DNA from: Parasaccharibacter apium
GTDB taxonomy: Bacteria; Pseudomonadota; Alphaproteobacteria; Acetobacterales; Acetobacteraceae
Direction of reading: 5' to 3'
DNA: 64,000 bases
Assembly (NCBI RefSeq): GCF_002592045.1
Contig: NZ_MEJG01000003.1
Coordinates: 310,001-374,000 of the forward strand
In this document: in pieces, positions 44,778-53,844 of the stretch
Layout of the letters: each line of letters starts with the position of its first letter
Numbering within the stretch: position 1 is the first letter of the stretch
The notes under the pieces: model-generated
What the model was told of the DNA's origin: nothing
Seen by the model: the letters and a program-made list of their open reading frames with translations, nothing else
Databases searched by the model: none
Program-made: the position numbers and the translations under genes

Positions 44778-45332
44778 ATAGCTAGACCGCCATTTCCCGC
44801 CGCCCCTAATCGCGAAGGGCCGCGCGTTAATGAAGAGATCCGAGTACCGCAGGTGCGCGTTATTGATGCCGCAGGCGAGATGGTTGGCATTATGTCAACA
44901 AGAGAGGCTCTTTCCCGTGCTTTTTCTGAAGGGTTAGACCTGCTGGAAATCAGCCCTACGGCCGAGCCTCCGGTGGCGAAGATTCTCGATTACGGCAAGT
45001 TCAAATATGAACAACAAAAGAAGCGTAACGAGGCCCGCAAGAAGCAAAAGGTCATTGAGATTAAAGAGGTCAAGGTCCGCCCTGGCACGGGCGAGCATGA
45101 CTTCCAGACCAAAGTAAAGGCTGTGCGTTCCTTCTTAGAGGAAGGCGATAAAGTTAAGGTCTCACTCCGCTTTAAAGGCCGTGAGGTTGCTCATCAGGAG
45201 CTTGGCTCTAAGATGATGCACCGCATCCGCGAGTCTGTGGATGATATTGCTAAAGCTGAGCAAACCCCTCGCTTGGAAAATCGTCAGATGATTATGATTC
45301 TGGCCCCAAGCAAACAGCGGGATACAAAGTAG
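44778..45332 (+). CDS. infC: Translation initiation factor IF-3 (likely AUA start)
   Basis: IF-3 binds the 30S subunit, checks the start codon and keeps subunits apart. The 184 residues include GPRVNEEIRVPQVRVIDAAG, the linker ISPTAEPPVAKILDYGKF and the C-terminal KVRPGTGEHDFQTKVKAVR, DKVKVSLRFKGREVAHQELG. The ATG at 44772 directly abuts AGGAG (44767-44771) and so has no spacing. ATA at 44778 has the ideal six-base spacing and gives the family-like N-terminus. IF-3 discriminates against rare starts, and infC genes often use AUU/AUC/AUA for autoregulation, which supports the AUA reading. A terminator follows; rpmI/rplT are not here. Confidence 0.92.
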   Translation: MARPPFPAAPNREGPRVNEEIRVPQVRVIDAAGEMVGIMSTREALSRAFSEGLDLLEISPTAEPPVAKILDYGKFKYEQQKKRNEARKKQKVIEIKEVKVRPGTGEHDFQTKVKAVRSFLEEGDKVKVSLRFKGREVAHQELGSKMMHRIRESVDDIAKAEQTPRLENRQMIMILAPSKQRDTK

Positions 45333-45350
45333 GCTTTGTACTTGCTCCAT

Positions 45351-45383
45351 AAAAACCCGGTCCTTTATAAGGCCGGGTTTTTT
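45351..45383. terminator. Bidirectional terminator between infC and metF
   Basis: ACCCGG and CCGGGT arms enclose a short loop with A-tract left and T-tract right, serving convergent infC and metF. Confidence 0.85.
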
Positions 45384-45391
45384 AGTTTCTA

Positions 45392-46270
45392 TCAGCTTGC
45401 AAGCTCCACAAGTGGATGCGACCGCTGCCGCCCTAATAAAGTGCATAAGGTAGAGGTAGGGGCACTTTGATTGAGCGTATAAAAATGGAAATGCTCCACC
45501 CCTTCCGCGCGCAAACGCTGGCAGAGGCGATCCACCACCACGGCACTCAAGCGCGTGCGAATAGGGGGGAGGTCATCCACACCCTCAAAGAGCGTTTTTA
45601 ACTCCTCCGGGACAGAAGCCCCGCACATTTTGGCAAAACGCCATGCTTGTACCGCCTTACCAATAGGCAAAATCCCCGGTACGATGGGTTTATTAATCCC
45701 CGCCTTCACCGCACGATCTCGGAAACGCAAAAAACATTCTGGGTCAAAAAAGAATTGCGTAATCGCCCTATCGGCCCCTGCATCAAACTTCTCTTTAAGA
45801 TGCTCAATATCAGACTGCGCCGATTGCGCCTCGGGGTGCGTCTCTGGGTATGCCGCAACAGAGATCTCAAAAGGGGCAATCTTCTTCAGCCCCGCTACAA
45901 GGTCTGCTGCATAATGATACCCCTCTGGATGCGGGCGATAAGGCGTTGGGGCCTCACCTTTGGCAACCGGGGCATCACCCCGCAACGCCACAATATGCTT
46001 TACCCCTAGGTCCCAATAAGCACGGGCGACATCATCCACCTCACCTTTAGCGGCATTAACGCATGTAAGATGCCCCGCCAATGGGATAGGCAATGCCTCT
46101 ACCATCTGTCGTAACGCCTCTAACGTACGCTCCCGCGAGGACCCACCCGCCCCGTATGTAACGGACATAAAGCGTGGCTCATAGGCAGCAAGACGCTGCG
46201 CTACCCGCAATAAAGCCGCGGCTTTCTCGTCCGTCTTAGCGGGAAAAAATTCGAATGAGACCTCAGCCAT
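45392..46270 (-). CDS. metF: Methylenetetrahydrofolate reductase
   Basis: This FAD enzyme reduces 5,10-methylene-THF to 5-methyl-THF, the methyl donor for MetE. The 292 residues have the family opening SFEFFPAKTDEKAAALL, VTYGAGGSSRERTLEAL, LTCVNAAKGEVDDVAR, IVALRGDAP and DRAITQFFFDPECFLRF. It begins 30 bases after the stop of the ArsR-methyltransferase gene and is probably in its operon, divergent from metE. Confidence 0.94.
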   Translation of the reverse strand: MAEVSFEFFPAKTDEKAAALLRVAQRLAAYEPRFMSVTYGAGGSSRERTLEALRQMVEALPIPLAGHLTCVNAAKGEVDDVARAYWDLGVKHIVALRGDAPVAKGEAPTPYRPHPEGYHYAADLVAGLKKIAPFEISVAAYPETHPEAQSAQSDIEHLKEKFDAGADRAITQFFFDPECFLRFRDRAVKAGINKPIVPGILPIGKAVQAWRFAKMCGASVPEELKTLFEGVDDLPPIRTRLSAVVVDRLCQRLRAEGVEHFHFYTLNQSAPTSTLCTLLGRQRSHPLVELAS

Positions 46271-46300
46271 GATGTCCGTTCCTTCTAAAATAAATGTAAG

Positions 46301-47269
46301 TTATGGCGTTTTCGAATCCTGATGTAACGGCAGGCGGCCCATCCAAAGCTTAACCGTCAACTCACCATCCAAAGAGAGAGGCGGGTCTAACTCCAACCCA
46401 GCCGCTTTAAACCATTGCTGCATGCGCTCATCACTAAAACCGAGATACATATGCGCATCCCGCGTACGGAGCTCCTCACGGTCATGCAGGGCGAAATCCA
46501 CCACCAGCAAACGCCCACCAGGGCTTAAAATCCGCGCCGATTCGGCAATCACAGCCGCCGGATGCTGTGCATAACGCAAGGCCTGATGCAAAATCGTCAG
46601 GTCAGCCGAGCCTGCGGCTAACGGCAGAGCATAAAAATTCCCCTGCCGTAACTTAATCTCCTCACCATCAGCCGTGCGATCATCTTCCAATTTCACACGC
46701 GCTAGCCGGAGCATAGAAGGGCTACGGTCAAACCCAATGGCACTCTCACAACGTGGGGCAAGAAGCTCCAACATGCGCCCCGTACCTGTCCCAATATCCA
46801 CCACGCGCCCCAATGGCCCCGGCCCGACAAGCTCCATAATGGCCGACTCGACCGAATCTTCCGAGACATGAAGGGAGCGAATCGCATCCCATTCCGCGGC
46901 ATGGACCTCAAACCAATCTTCTGCCTCACCCATACGGACATTCCGCACAGCTTGGAGACGTTGGCGGTCAGCCCGGCCTGTCTCGTCATCTTCTTCCTCA
47001 TGATAACGCCGCCAATGGTCCAACGCGGCAAAGATGGGCTCTAGGTCATTCTCATCTCCTAAGGCGAGAAAAACCCAGCTCCCTTCCTTGCGGCGTTCCA
47101 CCAACTCCGCCTCCGCCAATACTTTAACATGGCGAGAGACACGCGGCTGGCTCTGGCCCAAAACTTGAGCCAGCTCACCGACAGACAACTCCATCTCACG
47201 CAATAAACGTAAGATTCGCAAACGTGTTGGCTCTGCAAGAGCCTGAAAGATGATAAGAGCACGATCCAT
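46301..47269 (-). CDS. ArsR-family regulator fused to SAM methyltransferase domain (SahR-like)
   Basis: The 322 residues hold an ArsR winged helix (about 1-95; ILRLLREMELSVGELAQV and QSQPRVSRHVKVLAEAELV) and a class I SAM-binding domain (motif I DIGTGTGRM at 158-166, DLTILHQALRYA and GGRLLVVDFALHD). This fusion is the architecture reported for SahR-type regulators that sense S-adenosyl-homocysteine/methionine and control the methionine cycle. Here it is upstream of metF and divergent from metE with a near-palindrome between. Sensor versus enzyme activity of the second domain is not settled. The gene name is left blank because the ligand is unproven. Confidence 0.85.
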   Translation of the reverse strand: MDRALIIFQALAEPTRLRILRLLREMELSVGELAQVLGQSQPRVSRHVKVLAEAELVERRKEGSWVFLALGDENDLEPIFAALDHWRRYHEEEDDETGRADRQRLQAVRNVRMGEAEDWFEVHAAEWDAIRSLHVSEDSVESAIMELVGPGPLGRVVDIGTGTGRMLELLAPRCESAIGFDRSPSMLRLARVKLEDDRTADGEEIKLRQGNFYALPLAAGSADLTILHQALRYAQHPAAVIAESARILSPGGRLLVVDFALHDREELRTRDAHMYLGFSDERMQQWFKAAGLELDPPLSLDGELTVKLWMGRLPLHQDSKTP

Positions 47270-47275
47270 GTGAGA

Positions 47276-47303
47276 GCATATATAACGATTTCATTATATA
47301 TGC
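47276..47303. promoter_or_regulatory. Candidate operator of the ArsR-methyltransferase regulator
   Basis: A 28-base near-perfect palindrome (GCATATATAA...TTATATATGC arms; 12 of 14 positions match) lies 7 bases before the regulator's ATG. It overlaps a TATAAT-like -10 on the minus strand. A TTGACA at 47312-47317 on the plus strand may be the metE -35. Confidence 0.6.
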
Positions 47304-47478
47304 AATACATATTGACACATTAAAAAAGCCCTGCCACTTCTAATGGCCGAAGAGAAATCACCCCGCCGCGTTGAAAGCAAAAAAGCGGTTGGACGTAATC
47401 TTCCATGGCTGTCTTACACGAGCAGTCTCATTCTTACTGGTGGGGGCTTCCCTCCACCAAAACGCCAGGAGGTATGTC

Positions 47479-49809
47479 ATGACCGTACGTGTCGCCACAT
47501 TGGGCTTTCCCCGTATCGGTGGTCGCCGTGAGCTAAAAAAAGCCCTTGAGAGCTTCTGGGCTGGTAACAGCAGCGAGGCTGAACTGCTCGAAACCGCCTC
47601 AGCCCTCCGTAAAGAAAATTGGACCCGCCAGAAGGAGCAAGGAGCGGATATTATCCCCTCTAACGACTTCTCCCTTTATGACCATGTGTTAGATACCAGC
47701 GCACTTGTTGGGGCTGTGCCGGAGATTTACGGCCATAAAAGCGGCAAGGTGGACCTCACCACCTATTTTGCTATGGCCCGTGGCCGTCAGGTCTCTGGCG
47801 AGCATCCCGCTCATGACCAATCCCATGATTGTTCCTGCCAGCATCAACACGCAACCGATGTTCCTGCGGCGGAAATGACAAAATGGTTCGACACTAATTA
47901 TCATTTTCTGGTGCCAGAGTTTAAAGCGGGGCAAAGCTTCCGCCTCTCCTCCACCAAAATTATTGATGATTATAAAGAAGCCAAGGCCCAAGGGATTGAG
48001 ACACGCCCTGTTCTGCTTGGCCCTGTTAGCTTCTTGCTCCTCGGCAAAGCGCATGGGGCTGCCTTTAATAAGCTAGACTTACTCCCAGCTTTGCTGCCTG
48101 TTTATCATGAGGTCCTCCAAGCATTGCACCAAGCCGGGGCAGAATGGGTCCAGATTGATGAGCCAACTTTAGTGCTGGACCTTGATGATGCCGCCCGTAA
48201 AGCCTTTGCTCATGCTTATCAGAGCCTGAATAAAGCAGTACCCGGCATCAAGCTCTTCCTCACAACCTATTTCGGTGGGTTAGGCGATAATCTAGAGACT
48301 GCCCTCTCCCTGCCTGTCCAAGGCTTACATATCGACCTCGTCCGCGCTCCACAGCAGCTTAATGACGTTGTCGCAAAAGCACGGCCGGACTTGCTGCTCT
48401 CCCTCGGTGTGATTGATGGCCGTAACATCTGGAAGGCAGACCTCTCCAAAATCATCGCACAAATTGCCCCGATTGCGGAGAAACGGGACATCATCGTTGC
48501 GCCGTCTTGCTCCTTGCTCCATACGCCCATCGACCTAGAGCGTGAAACACAGCTGGATGCAGAGGTTAAAAACTGGCTCGCCTTTGCTGTGCAAAAAATT
48601 GCCGAGCTGGCTACGATTGCCAAAGCCCTTAATCAGGGGCGTGAGAGCGTAAAAGCCATCTTAGATGCCTCCGATGCTGCCGTGCAGAGCCGTAAGACCT
48701 CCACACGCATCCATAATCAGGAAGTCAAAAAACGTGCTGCTCAAAAAGATGCAAAGCTAACCCAGCGTCAATCCCCCTTCCCTACACGCCAAAAAGCGCA
48801 GGAAGGTGCCCTCAAGCTGCCGCTCTTCCCCACAACGACCATCGGCTCCTTCCCGCAGACCAAAGAGGTACGCCAAGCCCGTGCCCGCCATGCGAAGAAG
48901 GAACTCTCTACACAAGATTATGTAGCCTTCCTCAAGAAGGAGACAGAATCCGCCATCAAATGGCAGGAAGAGGTTGGGTTGGATGTGCTCGTTCATGGTG
49001 AGTTTGAGCGCAACGACATGGTGCAATATTTTGGTGAGAAGCTCTCCGGCTTTGTCTTTACCAAACATGCATGGGTACAATCTTACGGCTCCCGCTATGT
49101 GCGCCCGCCCATCATCTTTGGTGATGTCTCCCGCCCCGCCGCAATGACGCTGGATTGGTGGCAATATGCCCAATCTTGCTCCAAAAAGCCGGTCAAGGGC
49201 ATGTTGACGGGCCCTGTCACCATCCTCAACTGGTCCTTTGTGCGTGATGACCAACCACGCTCTGAGACATGCCGTCAAATTGCCTTTGCCATCCGTGATG
49301 AAGTGCAAGACCTAGAAAAAGCCGGTTGTGGCGTCATCCAGATTGACGAAGCCGCCCTGCGCGAAGGCCTCCCCCTCCGCCGTAAAGACTGGCAACATTA
49401 TCTGGATTGGGCTGTGGAGAGCTTCCGCATCACTGCCAGCGGTGTGCAGGATAAGACGCAGATTCACACCCATATGTGCTACTCCGAGTTTAACGACATT
49501 ATCGAAGCCATCGCCGCTATGGATACTGACGTTATCTCCATCGAGACAGCACGGTCCAAAATGGAGCTGCTAGAGGCCTTTACTCACCATAAATACCCCT
49601 CTGAGATTGGGCCGGGTGTGTATGATATTCACTCCCCCCGCGTCCCCTCTGTAGAGGAAATGGTCGAGCTACTCCGTGCTGCGGAGAAGAAGGTCTCCCG
49701 CCGTCAACTTTGGGTGAACCCTGATTGCGGCCTCAAGACCCGTAATTGGGCAGAGGTCCGCCCAGCCATTGCCAACATGGTCAAAGCTGCCGAGATCCTG
49801 CGCGGTTAA
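47479..49809 (+). CDS. metE: Cobalamin-independent methionine synthase with His/Cys-rich insert
   Basis: MetE transfers the methyl of 5-methyl-THF(Glu3) to homocysteine. The 776 residues comprise two barrel halves. The start VATLGFPRIGGRRELKKALE is typical. Catalytic zinc ligands appear in IHTHMCYSEF and NPDCGLKTR. Between GRQVSGE and AEMTKWFDTNYHFLVPEF there is an insert (residues 109-127) with five His and two Cys, absent from the usual family sequence. An AGGAGG site lies five bases before ATG 47479. No cobalamin riboswitch pattern is visible in its leader. It is divergent from the ArsR-methyltransferase gene. Confidence 0.96.
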   Translation: MTVRVATLGFPRIGGRRELKKALESFWAGNSSEAELLETASALRKENWTRQKEQGADIIPSNDFSLYDHVLDTSALVGAVPEIYGHKSGKVDLTTYFAMARGRQVSGEHPAHDQSHDCSCQHQHATDVPAAEMTKWFDTNYHFLVPEFKAGQSFRLSSTKIIDDYKEAKAQGIETRPVLLGPVSFLLLGKAHGAAFNKLDLLPALLPVYHEVLQALHQAGAEWVQIDEPTLVLDLDDAARKAFAHAYQSLNKAVPGIKLFLTTYFGGLGDNLETALSLPVQGLHIDLVRAPQQLNDVVAKARPDLLLSLGVIDGRNIWKADLSKIIAQIAPIAEKRDIIVAPSCSLLHTPIDLERETQLDAEVKNWLAFAVQKIAELATIAKALNQGRESVKAILDASDAAVQSRKTSTRIHNQEVKKRAAQKDAKLTQRQSPFPTRQKAQEGALKLPLFPTTTIGSFPQTKEVRQARARHAKKELSTQDYVAFLKKETESAIKWQEEVGLDVLVHGEFERNDMVQYFGEKLSGFVFTKHAWVQSYGSRYVRPPIIFGDVSRPAAMTLDWWQYAQSCSKKPVKGMLTGPVTILNWSFVRDDQPRSETCRQIAFAIRDEVQDLEKAGCGVIQIDEAALREGLPLRRKDWQHYLDWAVESFRITASGVQDKTQIHTHMCYSEFNDIIEAIAAMDTDVISIETARSKMELLEAFTHHKYPSEIGPGVYDIHSPRVPSVEEMVELLRAAEKKVSRRQLWVNPDCGLKTRNWAEVRPAIANMVKAAEILRG

Positions 49810-49858
49810 CGCAGGCAGTAAAGCTGAGGGAGGGGTGTCATCAACCCTCCCCCACAGC

Positions 49859-49897
49859 AAAAAGGCTCTTCCCTTTAATGGGAAAGAGCCTTTTTTA
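49859..49897. terminator. Bidirectional terminator between metE and mliC-like gene
   Basis: AGGCTCTTCCC and GGGAAAGAGCC enclose a short loop, A-tract to the left and T-tract to the right. It ends both convergent genes. Confidence 0.9.
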
Positions 49898-49919
49898 ATG
49901 GACCCATCCTATAATAGCC

Positions 49920-50387
49920 TTAATGGCTTGATGTTGGCTTATCGCTTTTACCAGAAGGCACAACATGGCAGGTAAAAGCCGTACCCTCTTTATCCTCCCG
50001 AGCGAACGTGACCTCATCGCCTTTGGACCACCAGCTATAGCGGTCTGCGACATATTTCGCGCCATCACCAGCGACAACATTGGCAAACACCATCACCCGT
50101 CCATCCACAGGCAATATGGCAAGGGCCATAATATCCGCACTATAATATGTGACCGTAAACGGCTTTGCTGGCAGGGAAGTCCGTAAAGAGCGGACATCAT
50201 CCCCGGCCTTCTCATTATCCACGACACAATTATAGGTCACATCCTGCCGCCCGACTGTTTCATCCGCTGGGAGGGGGATGAGCAAATGATTCTCCCCCTT
50301 ATGGACAGGCTTTGCCATGGCCATAGAACTTACACACATAAAAGCCGCAGCCCCACATAACCATAAACGACTTTGCTGTTTCAGCAT
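49920..50387 (-). CDS. MliC-family C-type lysozyme inhibitor-like protein
   Basis: This is a secreted or periplasmic protein. Residues 1-24 form a signal peptide (ending SSMAMA-KP). The mature part has the MliC pattern: VTYNCVVDNEKAGDDVRSL, FTVTYYSADIMALAILPVDG, and the GAKYVADRYSWWSKGDEV block with the conserved W, and a Cys pair (VTYNC ... TFTCHV) that can form the disulfide. MliC proteins block lysozyme at the cell surface; it would protect against host lysozyme. The ATG follows the upstream membrane gene's TAA by one base. The match is to a motif pattern, so family certainty is moderate. Confidence 0.7.
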   Translation of the reverse strand: MLKQQSRLWLCGAAAFMCVSSMAMAKPVHKGENHLLIPLPADETVGRQDVTYNCVVDNEKAGDDVRSLRTSLPAKPFTVTYYSADIMALAILPVDGRVMVFANVVAGDGAKYVADRYSWWSKGDEVTFAREDKEGTAFTCHVVPSGKSDKPTSSH

Positions 50388-50388
50388 G

Positions 50389-50919
50389 TTACTGCACCCC
50401 ATCAGACACAACTCCCTTTATCACTGTACGGCGTTTACGCGCCTGACGCGCACCGGGCGGAGGCATTTGGCATGCCATAAAATACAGCCCCACAACGAAA
50501 GTCAGCTGCGATAATAAGCCCAAGCGGTCCCATAACCACATTTGTGGCTTGGCTGCCCCCACAAATAGCGAGATGGTCTCGTAGAGCAAAAACCCAAGAC
50601 ACACCACACGCAAGCTATACATCATCGGCCGTAGAGGGTTCATCATATTCGGCCTTACTAAGGTCTGAAACCGCTGGAAGCCAATAAACAGCATGATGCT
50701 ACAAAGCAGCACCAAAATAGCTTCCACACTTTCACCCAGCGTTGCCCCGTAGAGGAGTAACGGGGCTAAAAGGCAAACAACCTGTAAAAGAACAGACCCA
50801 AGCTCAAAACTGATGCCGATATTCCAAGCGGATGTTTCCTCTGGCAGACGGTCCACCAGCGGTTGAAACAGCCTATCCAAAATAAAATCATCAATCGCTT
50901 TTAAAAAATCTGCTTTCAT
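50389..50919 (-). CDS. Uncharacterised multi-pass membrane protein
   Basis: The 176-residue product has about four to five membrane helices (IGISFELGSVLLQVVCLLAP, SVEAILVLLCSIMLFIGF, VVCLGFLLYETISLFV, LLSQLTFVVGLYFMAC). An amphipathic N-terminus (FLKAIDDFILDRLFQPLVD) and a basic tail (ARQARKRRT) flank it. I start at 50919, where AGAGGGCGGA precedes the ATG. It overlaps the mliC-like gene by spacing only (TAACATG). I do not recognise a family. Confidence 0.65.
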   Translation of the reverse strand: MKADFLKAIDDFILDRLFQPLVDRLPEETSAWNIGISFELGSVLLQVVCLLAPLLLYGATLGESVEAILVLLCSIMLFIGFQRFQTLVRPNMMNPLRPMMYSLRVVCLGFLLYETISLFVGAAKPQMWLWDRLGLLSQLTFVVGLYFMACQMPPPGARQARKRRTVIKGVVSDGVQ

Positions 50920-51040
50920 TCCGCCCTCTTCCATTCCATGCCAGCATTGCCTAGCATAATCCCTTATAGAGATGGAGGATAATAAACCCCTCCTCTTAAC
51001 GATAAGCCGCCTCTCCTTGTCATCAAAGGATATATACCTC

Positions 51041-53761
51041 ATGCCCCGACCTACACTCTTCCGCTCTGCTTTATTAGCAGCCTCTCTCCTAGCAGGCGGC
51101 CTCCCAGCTTATGCGGCCTTTGCGCAACCGGCCCCCACCGCACCGCAGACCACACAGCAGGATGAAGCCGGGGTCACCCGCGCGACTCTCAAAAATGGCT
51201 TGCGGGTTATCATCATCCAGAACCACCTCGCCCCTGTCGTGCAAACCATGATGAATTATGAGGTCGGCTCGGTCAATGCGCCGGCTGGCTTCCCCGGTAC
51301 GGCCCATGCGCTAGAGCATATGATGTTCAATGGCTCCCAAACCTTAAGCCGGGACCAGCTTGCTACCCTCAGCGCACGGCTAGGCAATAATGATAATGCC
51401 GATACAACCTCGGATGTCACCCAATATTACTTCACAGCCCCTGCGAGTGATTTAGACATTCTCCTCCGCATTGAGGCAGGGCGAATGGAAGGCCTCACCC
51501 TCAGCAAAGATGAATGGGCCCATGAGCGCGGCGCGATTGAGCAAGAAGTCTCACGCGACCTTTCCAGCCCCATTTATCGCTATATGTCGCAAGTGCGCGG
51601 CTTGCTCTATAAAGGCACACCTTATGAGGCTGATGCCCTTGGCAGCCGTCCCTCCTTCGATGCCACAACGGTTGAGCAATTACGGCAATTTTATAAAGAT
51701 TGGTATGCCCCCAATAATGCCGTCCTCATCATCACGGGGGATGTTGAACCAACCCACACCTTAGCCCTTGTTGAAAAAGCCTTTGGGGCTTTGGCCGCGC
51801 GCCCTCTGCCTGCGCGCCCACAATTTACCCCCAAGCCCGTCACCCCGCATGAGCTTGCTTTGCCGACCGACCTCCCTGTGGGGTTAGTCACACGCGCATG
51901 GCAAATGCCCGGCCAGCGTGACCCGCGCTTTGCTGCTGCTACCTTGCTGGCTGATGTACTCTCCAGCCAGCGAGGCGACCTTTTTGCCCTCGTTCCCCAA
52001 GGCAAAGCGTTAGAGACTGGCTTTTTATACGACCCAGACGCCCAAGGCGGCATTGCCACCGTCTATGCCGCCTTCCCCCAAGGGGGTGACCCAGCCCCCC
52101 TCCGGGCCCAAATGGCCGCCATTATGGAGCATTACCGCACAACAGGCCTCCCCACAGACCTCATCGAGGCTGCCCGGCGACGCGAAATTGCCGCATTGGA
52201 GTTTAATGCCAACAGCATTAGCGGGCAGGCTGAAAGCTGGTCACAAGCTGTTGCCATCCAACATCTACACAACCCACGCGATATGATCCGCGCCTTCCAA
52301 ACCGTTACAAAGGCCGAGATTGATGCCCTCGCGCAGGAATGGCTAAAGCCTGACCATGCTATTAGTGCCACACTCACCCCGAGCAATTCCGGCAAGCCCT
52401 TGGCCGATAAAGGCTTTGGCGGGGCGGAATCCTTCACTAATCCTCCCAAAGAGCATGTCACCCTCCCTGATTGGGCCGAGCAAGCCCTCGCACGGCTGAG
52501 CCTCCCCCCAGCCTCACCCCAACCTTATGCAACAATCTTACCAAACGGGCTGCGGCTGATTGTTCAGCCTGAGCATGTTAGCCACACCATTGAGCTTTAC
52601 GGCACAATCCGCCAGACACCCTCCTTACAACAGCCGCAGGGGAAGGATGGCGTTGCCTCTCTGACCGATCAACTCTTCCTTTATGGCAGCACACAGCATG
52701 ACCGCTTGGCCCTTGCCCGTGCGTTGGACGACATCTCGGCTGAGGAAAATGCCGGGAGCAGCTTCACCCTCAGCACATTGACGGAATCCTTCCCAGCAGG
52801 GCTGTCCCTCCTTGCGGAACATGAGCTTCACCCTGCCTTCCCAGAGGACGCCTTCCGCATCACACGGGAGCAAGAAGCCCGTAGCCAGAAAGGGACACTC
52901 CAATCCCCGGCCTATCATTTTGGCCGTGCGGTGCGTAAGGCCCTCGTCCCCGCTGCGGACCCCACACTCCGCGAAGCAACACCAGAGGGCATCCGCGCTC
53001 TTAGCCTTGAAGATGTCAAAAACTACTATAAACAAGCCTACCGGCCAGACCTTACAACCATCGTCATTATTGGCGACATCACCCCAGAGGAAGCACGCCA
53101 AAAAATCATGGCCACTTTTGGGGACTGGAAGGCCGAAGGCCCCACCCCTAAGCTAGACCTCCCAGCTGTTCCCCTCAGCCGGGCAAGCCAAGCCGTGGTA
53201 GCGGACCCGGGTCGCTCCCAAGACCATGTTACATTGACTGAAACATTGGGCCTGACTATCACCAACCCAGACCGTCACGCTCTTGCCGTTGGCAATACCA
53301 TCCTTGGGGATGGCTTCTCCTCCCGCTTAATGCAGGACCTCCGCGTCCGCACGGGCTATGTTTATAGTGTGGGTAGCCAGCTTAATTATAGCCGTACGCG
53401 CAGTACCATCTCCATCACCTTTGGGGCAGACCCCGCTAAAGTCTCCGCCGCCCAAGCTCTTGCACTAAAAGACCTTGAAAGCTTGCGGACAACACCCGTC
53501 TCTGCCGATGTGCTAGACCTCGCCAAGGCCAGCTTGCTGCGTAGCTTCCCTATGAGCCGCGCCAGCTTTAGCTCCCTTGCTGGGCAATGGCTCTCCCTCA
53601 TTGACCTCGGCCTCCCACTTGATAGCCCTGACCAAGCTGCGAAAGCTGTGTATGAACTCAGTGCCGCAGATGTGCAGAAAGCTTTTGCTAAATGGGTCCG
53701 CCCTGCGGATATGGCGCGTATCATCATGGGGCCAGCCCCACACACAAAGCCGCAGCACTAA
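51041..53761 (+). CDS. M16 family metallopeptidase (two-half, periplasmic)
   Basis: This is a pitrilysin/insulinase-type zinc protease of 906 residues. A signal peptide covers about residues 1-28 (ending AAFA-QP). The N-terminal half has the inverted zinc motif HALEH ([12 protein letters not shown]) with the downstream Glu in [17 protein letters not shown]. The second half ([21 protein letters not shown] onward) has the same fold without the motif, as usual in the family. The terminal MGPAPH is unassigned. AAAGGA lies nine bases before ATG 51041. It is divergent from the membrane gene, and the substrate is unknown; peptide turnover is likely. Confidence 0.93.
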   Translation: MPRPTLFRSALLAASLLAGGLPAYAAFAQPAPTAPQTTQQDEAGVTRATLKNGLRVIIIQNHLAPVVQTMMNYEVGSVNAPAGFPGTAHALEHMMFNGSQTLSRDQLATLSARLGNNDNADTTSDVTQYYFTAPASDLDILLRIEAGRMEGLTLSKDEWAHERGAIEQEVSRDLSSPIYRYMSQVRGLLYKGTPYEADALGSRPSFDATTVEQLRQFYKDWYAPNNAVLIITGDVEPTHTLALVEKAFGALAARPLPARPQFTPKPVTPHELALPTDLPVGLVTRAWQMPGQRDPRFAAATLLADVLSSQRGDLFALVPQGKALETGFLYDPDAQGGIATVYAAFPQGGDPAPLRAQMAAIMEHYRTTGLPTDLIEAARRREIAALEFNANSISGQAESWSQAVAIQHLHNPRDMIRAFQTVTKAEIDALAQEWLKPDHAISATLTPSNSGKPLADKGFGGAESFTNPPKEHVTLPDWAEQALARLSLPPASPQPYATILPNGLRLIVQPEHVSHTIELYGTIRQTPSLQQPQGKDGVASLTDQLFLYGSTQHDRLALARALDDISAEENAGSSFTLSTLTESFPAGLSLLAEHELHPAFPEDAFRITREQEARSQKGTLQSPAYHFGRAVRKALVPAADPTLREATPEGIRALSLEDVKNYYKQAYRPDLTTIVIIGDITPEEARQKIMATFGDWKAEGPTPKLDLPAVPLSRASQAVVADPGRSQDHVTLTETLGLTITNPDRHALAVGNTILGDGFSSRLMQDLRVRTGYVYSVGSQLNYSRTRSTISITFGADPAKVSAAQALALKDLESLRTTPVSADVLDLAKASLLRSFPMSRASFSSLAGQWLSLIDLGLPLDSPDQAAKAVYELSAADVQKAFAKWVRPADMARIIMGPAPHTKPQH

Positions 53762-53784
53762 GCGGCCCTATAACAACCCCATAA

Positions 53785-53814
53785 CAAAAAGGGCACCCTC
53801 AACGGGTGCCCTTT
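53785..53814. terminator. Bidirectional terminator between M16 peptidase and GT cluster
   Basis: GGGCACCC and GGGTGCCC enclose TCAAC; an A-tract on the left is a T-run for the minus-strand GT genes, and T's follow on the right. Confidence 0.85.
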
Positions 53815-53844
53815 CCATCGCCATTACGCTTGACGCAAAGTAGT

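Noticed and set aside
47304-47478. Cobalamin or SAM riboswitch upstream of metE
   Set aside because: I see no B12-box-like or SAM-element pairing in the leader; the palindrome better explains control. A covariance-model search would settle this.
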